From Porphyrobacter sp. CACIAM 03H1 (GTDB lineage Bacteria; Pseudomonadota; Alphaproteobacteria; Sphingomonadales; Sphingomonadaceae), in the NCBI RefSeq assembly GCF_002215495.1, contig NZ_CP021378.1, forward strand, positions 62,001 through 126,000: a stretch of 64,000 nucleotides of DNA. The letters run 5' to 3'. This document shows, piece by piece, positions 58,488 through 64,000 of the stretch. Position numbers and translations under genes: made by a program. The notes beneath the pieces were generated by a model. It had not been told where the DNA came from. It ran no database searches and worked only from the letters and a program-made list of their open reading frames with translations. Position 1 is the first letter of the stretch. Every line of letters begins with the position of its first letter.

Positions 58488-60989
58488 TCAATCCCCCTCG
58501 ACCGGCTCGTCCGGCCGCATCGCGGCGGCGATCAGACCCTCGGCCTCGAGCAGCAGTTCGTCGTCCACCGCCCCCTGCGGCAACGCCTCGCGGCCGATCA
58601 TCGTCATCACCGGAACCGCCAGTGGCGAGACGCGGTCGAGGGTGACATGGACCAGCTCGCGCTCGGAGCGCTCGAGCAGATCGGCGAGCCGCCCCACATC
58701 GGTCATGCGCGAGCGGGCATCGGCCCAGGCGGCCTCGATAAGCACATGATCCGGCTCGTATTTCCTGAGCACGTCGTAGATCAGGTCGGTCGAGAAGGTG
58801 ACCTGCTTGCCGGTCTTCCTCTGCCCCGGATGCTGACGCTCGACGAGGCCCGAGATCACCGCCACCTCGCGGAAGGCGCGGCGCAGCAGGTGGCTTTCGG
58901 TGACCCACTGGATGAACTCGCCGGTGAGGATGTCCGGCGACAGCAGGGGCGCTGGGTCGGTGACGGGCTTCAGCCCCCACACCGCGAGGCAATAGTCGTT
59001 CGCCACGAACCCGCCGGGCAGCAGACCCCGGTCCTCCATCCGCCGGGTGATCAGCATCCCGAGGCTCTGGTTCGCGTTCCAGCCCTCGAAGGTGTAATAG
59101 GCGGTGTAGTGCTTGCCGCCGTGGGGGAAGCTCTCGACCAGCAGTTCGCCGGGCGCCGGAAGCCGCGAGCGGTAATCCTGCATTTCCAGCCACTCGCGCA
59201 CATCGTCGGGGAAGCGCCCCCATCCGGCGCGGTCCGACAGCAGCGCCTGCACCCGCGTGGAAAGATGCGTGGTGAGGGGCAGGCGCAACCCGCCATACGA
59301 CGGAATTGTCGCGCTTTTCTTGGCCGCCCGCACGGTAACGTCCATGTCCTTCACGCCCTCGACTTCCAGGCTCATGCCGGCGAAGAAGAAGGTGTCTCCG
59401 GGCGAGAGCTGGGCGGCGAACCGCTCCTCCACCTTGCCGAGGCTGCGGCCGTTGCGGAAGCGCACGGTCAGCATCTCGGAATCGACGATGATCCCGGCGT
59501 TCATCCGGTGCCGCTGCGCCTGGTTCGGGTGCGCGAGCCGCCAGACCCCGTCCTTGCCCCGCACGATCCGCTGGAAGCGGTCATAGGCCCTCAGCGCATA
59601 GCCGCCGTTGGAGACGAACCCGAGCACCCGCTGGAACGTCACCTCGTCGACCCAGCTATAGGCCAGCGCGCTCCTCACCTCGGCCAGCAGCGCGTCCTCG
59701 TGGAACGGCCCCGCACAGGCGCAGGCCATCACGTGCTGGGCGAGCACGTCGAGGCTCCCCGGGCGGAAGGCCTCGCCGTCGCGCTGGCCCTCGTCGACCG
59801 CCTCCTTCGCGGCCATCGCCTCGAGGAACTCGAAGCGGTTGCCCGGCACCAGCACCGCGCGGCTCGGCACGTCGAGGCGGTGCCCGGCCCGCCCGATCCG
59901 CTGGAGCAGCCGCGACGAGCCCTTGGGCGCGCCCATCTGCACGACGAGGTCGATGTCCCCCCAGTCGATCCCGAGATCGAGGCTCGCGGTGCACACCAGC
60001 GCCCTCAGATCGCCGCGCGCCATCGCCTCCTCGACCTTGCGCCTTGCCTCGGTGGAGAGCGAGCCGTGGTGGATGCCGATGGGGAGATTGTCGTCATTCG
60101 CCTCCCACAGGCACTGGAAGATGAACTCGGCGAGAAAGCGGGTGTTGGTGAAGACCAGAGTGGTGCGGTTGGCCTTGATCGCCTCGATCAGCTGCGGCAC
60201 CGCCCAGCGCCCCGCGTGCCCGCCCCACGGCACCCGCTCCTCCTGCGGCAGGAGGATCTCGACCTCGGGCTCCGCGCCTGCCTCGCCGATGACGAGGTCG
60301 GCGGCGGCGATCTCGCCTGCCTCGCCGGTCTGCGGCGCGAGCCATTCCTGGAAGTCGCGGGGGTTGGCGAGGGTCGCAGAGAGCGCCACCCGCTGCGCCT
60401 GCGGGGCGATGGCGTGGAGCCGCGCAAGGCTGAGCGCCAGCAGGTCACCGCGCTTGTCGGTGGCGAAGGCGTGGACCTCGTCGATCACCACCCGCTTCAG
60501 CCCGCCAAACAGATCGGCGCTTTCGGGATAGGAGAGCAGCAGCGAGAGGCTCTCGGGCGTGGTCAGCAGGATATGCGGGGGGCGTTCGCGCTGGCGCTTC
60601 TTGCGGTCCGAGGGCGTGTCGCCGCTGCGGGTCTCCACCCGGATCGGCAGGCCGATCTCCTCGATCGGGGTCAGAAGGTTCCGCTTCACGTCCTGCGCCA
60701 GCGCCTTCAGCGGCGAGACGTAGAGCGTGTGCAGCCCATCCCCCGGCGGCGCGGCGCCCCCGAAGTCGCACAAGGTCGGCAGGAACCCGGCGAGCGTCTT
60801 GCCCGCGCCGGTATCGGCCACCAGCAGCGCGTGGCGGCCCGCGCGCGCCTTGGCCAGCATCTCCCGCTGGTGCCGCCGCACCCGCCAGCCGCGCCCCGCG
60901 AACCACGCGGCGATGGCAGGCGGCAGGGGAATGTCGGCAGGGTCGGGAGCGGTCACGGCGGCAATGTGGCCGCTCCGCCCCCGCCTCAC
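58488..60989 (-). CDS. ligase-associated DEXH-box DNA helicase (Lhr-like)
   Basis: An 833-residue SF2 helicase: VADTGAGKTLAGFLPTL (Walker A), LKALAQDV, TTPESLSLLLS, VIDEVHAF (DEVH box), ALSATLANP and QRIGRAGHR motifs, then Lhr-type winged-helix/core domains and DUF4910-like C-terminal portion. This subtype usually sits beside an ATP-dependent ligase and a metallo-beta-lactamase exonuclease for DNA repair, but those genes are absent here. GTG 60989 has AAGG upstream; GTG 60956 would give a protein starting VTAPDPADIPL. Confidence 0.92.
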   Translation of the reverse strand: MRRGRSGHIAAVTAPDPADIPLPPAIAAWFAGRGWRVRRHQREMLAKARAGRHALLVADTGAGKTLAGFLPTLCDFGGAAPPGDGLHTLYVSPLKALAQDVKRNLLTPIEEIGLPIRVETRSGDTPSDRKKRQRERPPHILLTTPESLSLLLSYPESADLFGGLKRVVIDEVHAFATDKRGDLLALSLARLHAIAPQAQRVALSATLANPRDFQEWLAPQTGEAGEIAAADLVIGEAGAEPEVEILLPQEERVPWGGHAGRWAVPQLIEAIKANRTTLVFTNTRFLAEFIFQCLWEANDDNLPIGIHHGSLSTEARRKVEEAMARGDLRALVCTASLDLGIDWGDIDLVVQMGAPKGSSRLLQRIGRAGHRLDVPSRAVLVPGNRFEFLEAMAAKEAVDEGQRDGEAFRPGSLDVLAQHVMACACAGPFHEDALLAEVRSALAYSWVDEVTFQRVLGFVSNGGYALRAYDRFQRIVRGKDGVWRLAHPNQAQRHRMNAGIIVDSEMLTVRFRNGRSLGKVEERFAAQLSPGDTFFFAGMSLEVEGVKDMDVTVRAAKKSATIPSYGGLRLPLTTHLSTRVQALLSDRAGWGRFPDDVREWLEMQDYRSRLPAPGELLVESFPHGGKHYTAYYTFEGWNANQSLGMLITRRMEDRGLLPGGFVANDYCLAVWGLKPVTDPAPLLSPDILTGEFIQWVTESHLLRRAFREVAVISGLVERQHPGQRKTGKQVTFSTDLIYDVLRKYEPDHVLIEAAWADARSRMTDVGRLADLLERSERELVHVTLDRVSPLAVPVMTMIGREALPQGAVDDELLLEAEGLIAAAMRPDEPVEGD

Positions 60990-61003
60990 AAGCCTTGCCC
61001 GCC

Positions 61004-61807
61004 CTATTCGGCGTCGCGCGCGACGAGGCCTTCCCTGATCTCGACGACGCTGCGGCCGGTGATCGCGGCGACCCGCTCCTGCTCGGCCTTGGAGAGCGCG
61101 TCGAAACCGCGCTTGGCGGGGAGATCGGCGACCGCTTCGGCCATCTTCTGCTCCATGCCGGCGAAGGCGCCCATCATCTGCGGCAGCGACTCCATCGTCG
61201 CGCTGATGATGCGCGGATCGCTCGACATGGTGAAGCTCTTGCGGGCATAGGCCGTGCCGCTGTCGGTCTGGAAGAAGGCCTCGATGTCGTCGAGTTCCTT
61301 CTGGGTGAAATGAATCGCGTAGAGCTCGGACATGGCCTTGCGCATGGTCGGCTCCATCACCGTCATCATGTCGCGCATCAGGGCAGGCATCAGCGCCACC
61401 TCGCGCGCGTGGCGCTCGGCATAGGCGGGGTCGAACAGGCGGGCCAGTTCCTCGGACTGTTCGGGGGTGAGATCGAGCGTGTCGGCGCCGAGGCCCGTGC
61501 CCTCCACCACGGCGTCGATCGCAGGCGCGCCGGCCGCGCCGAGGATCGGGCCGAGCAGCTTGCCGAACATCCCGCCCATCATCTCGCCGAGCGTGCCTTC
61601 GGGGATCACGCGGTTGATGATGCGCTGCGTCTGCGGCAGGCGGGCCTCCTGTTCGGGGGTGAGCGGCTCGGCCGGGAACATCGCGCCGAGCGCGGCCATC
61701 GCCTGATCCATCTCCTGCGCCGAAGGGTCGGCCTGGGCGGCGAGCGGCTGCGGGGCCAGCGCGAGCGCGGCGGCCCCTGCCATGCCGATGAAAAGGCGAC
61801 GAATCAT
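61004..61807 (-). CDS. DUF2059-domain secreted protein
   Basis: A 267-residue exported protein. The signal peptide (RLFIGMAGAAALALAPQPLAAQ) ends near 24; a mid region (GTLGEMMGGMFGKLLGPILGAAGAPAID) is Gly/Met-rich; the DUF2059 domain is ELYAIHFTQKELDDIEAFFQTDSGTAYARKSFTM. It is periplasmic; function unknown. ATG 61807 starts the signal. It is the gene just before the helicase gene on this strand, 14 bases apart, so likely co-transcribed. Confidence 0.85.
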   Translation of the reverse strand: MIRRLFIGMAGAAALALAPQPLAAQADPSAQEMDQAMAALGAMFPAEPLTPEQEARLPQTQRIINRVIPEGTLGEMMGGMFGKLLGPILGAAGAPAIDAVVEGTGLGADTLDLTPEQSEELARLFDPAYAERHAREVALMPALMRDMMTVMEPTMRKAMSELYAIHFTQKELDDIEAFFQTDSGTAYARKSFTMSSDPRIISATMESLPQMMGAFAGMEQKMAEAVADLPAKRGFDALSKAEQERVAAITGRSVVEIREGLVARDAE

Positions 61808-61890
61808 ATCCTTGCTCCCCTTGTGAAGAAATGTGCGCCCCTTGTGCCGCAAGCCGCGTGCCGCCGCCAGCCCGGCGGCACGGGAGCGGT

Positions 61891-63471
61891 TCACAGGCCC
61901 TTGAGAACCTCCACCGGCACCCGCCCGGGCGCAGCGCGCACCGCCTCCACCAGCGCGCTTTCCGCCTTGCACCTGTCGGGGCTGTCGGGATCGGCCAGCG
62001 CCGCGACGAGCGCCTCCTGCGAGAGGCCGCTCAGCCGCAGCGTCTCGGCGGCGAGCCAGCCGGGCACGGCATAGCGTGTCTCGCCGCCCCTGGGCGTCAC
62101 GCCGAGCACGCGGGCCTCGAGCAGCTGGCGCAGCAGCGCCTGTTCGCGGGCGCGCTCGGAGTAGAGGAGTTCGAGCCGCAGACCCAGAAGATCGCCCCTT
62201 GCGACCTTGCGGCAGGCCTCGTCCGACTGGCGCTGCGCGGCGGCAAACCAGATGGCCTTGAGGTCGATCCGCACCGCCAAGGCATCGGCATCGGCGACCT
62301 CGGCCGATCCGAGCGCCTTCAGGCGCACCATATTCAGCGCCTCACTCGGGGATTGGCCGAGCACGAGTCCTAGCTCCTCGGCGAAGGCCGGATCGGCGGC
62401 GCGCACCGCCGCCATCCCCTTACCCGGCCCGAAGATTGCCACGACCCCGGCATCGATCTGCGCGGGATCGGCCTCTGCCAGCGCGTCCCCGCCGGGGACA
62501 ATGATCGCCATCAGGCTTACCGCCACCCGCGCCAGCGCGAAGACCAGCAGCACCGCCGCCAGCGCGCCGACAAAGCCGCGCCCCGCGCTGGTCCGGCCCT
62601 CGCCGAGACTGGCGCTGCCGCCGTCCCACGAGGCGACCCGCTCGGGATCGAGATGCGCCTCGAGTTCGGGATAGCGTTCGCGGATGCTGGTCAGCAGCTT
62701 GTGCACGTCGAGCCGCTTCACCCGCAGCCGGTCGCGCCAGCTGGCCCGGCCCGGGCGCGACAGCTCCACCCATGCCCGGTGGAGCGGATGGTCGGCCTGC
62801 CGCACCTTTTCGTGGAAGCGCATCCCCTTGAGGCGCTGGTTGAGGAAGCGCAGTGCCCAGCGTTCCTCGAGATGGCCGGATTCGTCCAGCCAGTGGAACG
62901 CAGCATTGGCCGGTTCGACGAAGGGCGCCGAGCGCGGCCAGGTGCTGGCGAACAGCTCGGCCAGCCCGCTGTCGAGCGCGTCGTGCTCGGCAAGGTCTGC
63001 CTCCTCAGCGCGCGCGATCAGGGTATCGAGCGCGGCAAGGCCCTCGGCCAGCTCGGCATGGGTGACGGCCTCCTCGCTCGCCGCGCCATCGGGGTAGAGC
63101 ACGCCGACGAGCGCGTTCCACGCCGCCTCGGCGCGCTGCTGCGCCTCGCTGCGTGCGGGCATGACGCCGGGATCGACCGGTGCGAGCGGATCGGGGTGCA
63201 GCGCGGCCGGGCTGTCGTCCCATGCCTCTACCGCATCGTCATCCCAATCGCCGAGGCCATAGCTGTCCTCCTCCTCCTCCGCCCCCTCCCCGTCGCCATG
63301 CGCCGCCAGCCACAGCGCCTCGTCGCGGGCGCGGCGAAGCTCGGCAAAGCCGGCGATGTCCGCATCGGGATCGATCGCGCGCAGGGCATCGGCATAGGCC
63401 TTGCGGATCGCGCCCGTGTCGGCGGTCGGGGCGATCCCGAGCCGGTTCCACGGGAAGGCGGCGGCCTTCAT
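61891..63471 (-). CDS. degenerate J-domain-like membrane protein, partner of Hsp70
   Basis: A 526-residue protein. The N-terminus (PWNRLGIAPTADTGAIRKAYADALRAIDPDADIAGFAELRRARDEAL) resembles a J-domain in helix layout but its HPD is replaced by DPD (LRAIDPDAD), so Hsp70 stimulation may be weakened or altered. An acidic linker (GEGAEEEEDSYGLGDWDDD) and a single membrane segment near 298-325 (GFVGALAAVLLVFALARVAVSLMAIIV) follow, then a C-terminal helical part with two Cys. It overlaps the Hsp70 gene by 4 bases (ATGA). Confidence 0.75.
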   Translation of the reverse strand: MKAAAFPWNRLGIAPTADTGAIRKAYADALRAIDPDADIAGFAELRRARDEALWLAAHGDGEGAEEEEDSYGLGDWDDDAVEAWDDSPAALHPDPLAPVDPGVMPARSEAQQRAEAAWNALVGVLYPDGAASEEAVTHAELAEGLAALDTLIARAEEADLAEHDALDSGLAELFASTWPRSAPFVEPANAAFHWLDESGHLEERWALRFLNQRLKGMRFHEKVRQADHPLHRAWVELSRPGRASWRDRLRVKRLDVHKLLTSIRERYPELEAHLDPERVASWDGGSASLGEGRTSAGRGFVGALAAVLLVFALARVAVSLMAIIVPGGDALAEADPAQIDAGVVAIFGPGKGMAAVRAADPAFAEELGLVLGQSPSEALNMVRLKALGSAEVADADALAVRIDLKAIWFAAAQRQSDEACRKVARGDLLGLRLELLYSERAREQALLRQLLEARVLGVTPRGGETRYAVPGWLAAETLRLSGLSQEALVAALADPDSPDRCKAESALVEAVRAAPGRVPVEVLKGL

Positions 63472-64000
63472 AGCGGAGAGCGGGCGTCGATCTCGTCGAG
63501 CAGCCGGGCGAGGCCCTCGCGCGCATCGGCGATCCGGCGCGGCTCCTGGCTGTCGAGCGCGCCCTGGAATTCGGTCAGGGCCTGCCCGATCACGTCGCGC
63601 ACATGGCCGGTGAAGCCCTCGAAGGCCCGCTCGGCCCGTGCCAGCAAGGCGACGTTCCCGGCCTCCTCGCGGGGGTGGACCTTGAGCTTTTCTAGCCGCT
63701 TGCGGCTCTCGGCGATGTCGCCCTTGCTGCGCCGGTCCTCCTCGTCGACGATCACGAGATTGCGGGTGAGGCCAGTCTCCGGCACCGCCACGTCAACCTC
63801 CAGCAGCCCGCTGGTGTCATAGGTGAAGCGCACGTTGACCCCCACCTCCCCGGCGGGGCGCGGGGGCACCGGCACGGTCAGCTCGCCGAGCTTGACGTTC
63901 TTCTTCACGTCGCGCGCCTCGCCCTGGTAGATCGCGAAAGTCACCTGGCGCTGGTTGTCGCCGAGGGTGAAGAACCGCTCCATGCGGCTGGCGGGCACGG
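63468..64000 (-). CDS. Hsp70-family chaperone (HscC-like), 3' part
   Basis: The substrate-binding domain and lid of an Hsp70: RMERFFTLGDNQRQVTFAIYQGEARDVKKNVKLGELTVPVPPRPAGEVGVNVRFTYDTSGLLEVDV, where DnaK would have VFSTAEDNQ and QGER; the lid (DRRSKGDIAESRKRLEKLKVHPREEA) is short and there is no acidic EEVD-like tail. It is closest to HscC-type proteins. The 5' part lies outside the window. It is translationally coupled to the J-like gene. Confidence 0.85.
   Translation of the reverse strand, partial: VPASRMERFFTLGDNQRQVTFAIYQGEARDVKKNVKLGELTVPVPPRPAGEVGVNVRFTYDTSGLLEVDVAVPETGLTRNLVIVDEEDRRSKGDIAESRKRLEKLKVHPREEAGNVALLARAERAFEGFTGHVRDVIGQALTEFQGALDSQEPRRIADAREGLARLLDEIDARSPL

Noticed and set aside
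58473..61250. A 925-codon open frame on the plus strand
   Set aside because: Antisense of the DEXH helicase and DUF2059 genes, whose motifs are unmistakable on the minus strand.

Overview
The window is high-GC alphaproteobacterial chromosome. Gene content and protein style (NDUFA9-type epimerase, paired ExbD proteins with TonB, DUF2975/YozG-type regulator pair, CIRCE-groESL, CtrA-lineage-like promoters with a TTGAC -35 and TAGAG -10) suggest the Sphingomonadales, probably the Erythrobacteraceae (Erythrobacter/Porphyrobacter type). That assignment is inferred from protein recognition, not from a database search.

Left core (1-3050): the end of a phosphate-selective porin gene, phoU with PhoB-box-like repeats at its start, an NDUFA9-like epimerase, and tRNA-Leu(CAG) with its own promoter.

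Genomic island (about 3051-28296, 25.2 kb): a P4-type tyrosine integrase lies just downstream of tRNA-Leu. The last 17 bases of that tRNA (3034-3050) recur with one missing base at 28281-28296, next to gltX, which defines attL and attR. The island looks like an integrative and mobilizable element: MobF (TrwC-type) relaxase, VirD4-type coupling protein, a small accessory gene and AlpA-type regulator, but no mating-pair-formation genes. Its cargo is almost entirely genome conflict: (i) a tightly packed four-gene operon SIR2-HerA-KTSC-PD-(D/E)XK-like protein; (ii) a GmrSD-like DUF262/HNH protein; (iii) a restriction-modification-like operon of two N6-adenine methyltransferase-like proteins plus an SF2 helicase with a GIY-YIG/T5orf172-like N-terminus; (iv) an ArdC-like antirestriction protein; (v) an AbiEi/AbiEii toxin-antitoxin pair; (vi) a cytoplasmic staphylococcal-nuclease-like protein paired with a TPR protein; (vii) an orphan HipB-like regulator with a HipB-type operator but no hipA.

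Right core (28326-64000): gltX; rpoC and rpoB (minus strand) with promoter and terminator; a small secreted peptide gene with a DUF2975 membrane protein and YozG-type regulator behind a long palindrome; rplJ-rplL (plus strand, so divergent from rpoBC rather than co-linear); MATE exporter and MscS channel converging with a 4-bp overlap; groES-groEL under CIRCE; a stress-like cluster (host-attachment-family protein, SRPBCC protein, zinc alcohol dehydrogenase); a GT2 glycosyltransferase; glpX; two tandem paralogous secreted proteins; hom; a TonB-ExbB-ExbD-ExbD operon; a ligase-associated DEXH helicase; a DUF2059 protein; a degenerate J-domain-like membrane protein translationally coupled to an Hsp70 (HscC-like) gene that runs off the window.

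The most promising candidate for an undescribed system is the four-gene SIR2-HerA-KTSC-nuclease operon at 4558-8914: SIR2-HerA pairs are known antiphage modules, but I do not know of one described with both of these downstream partners.
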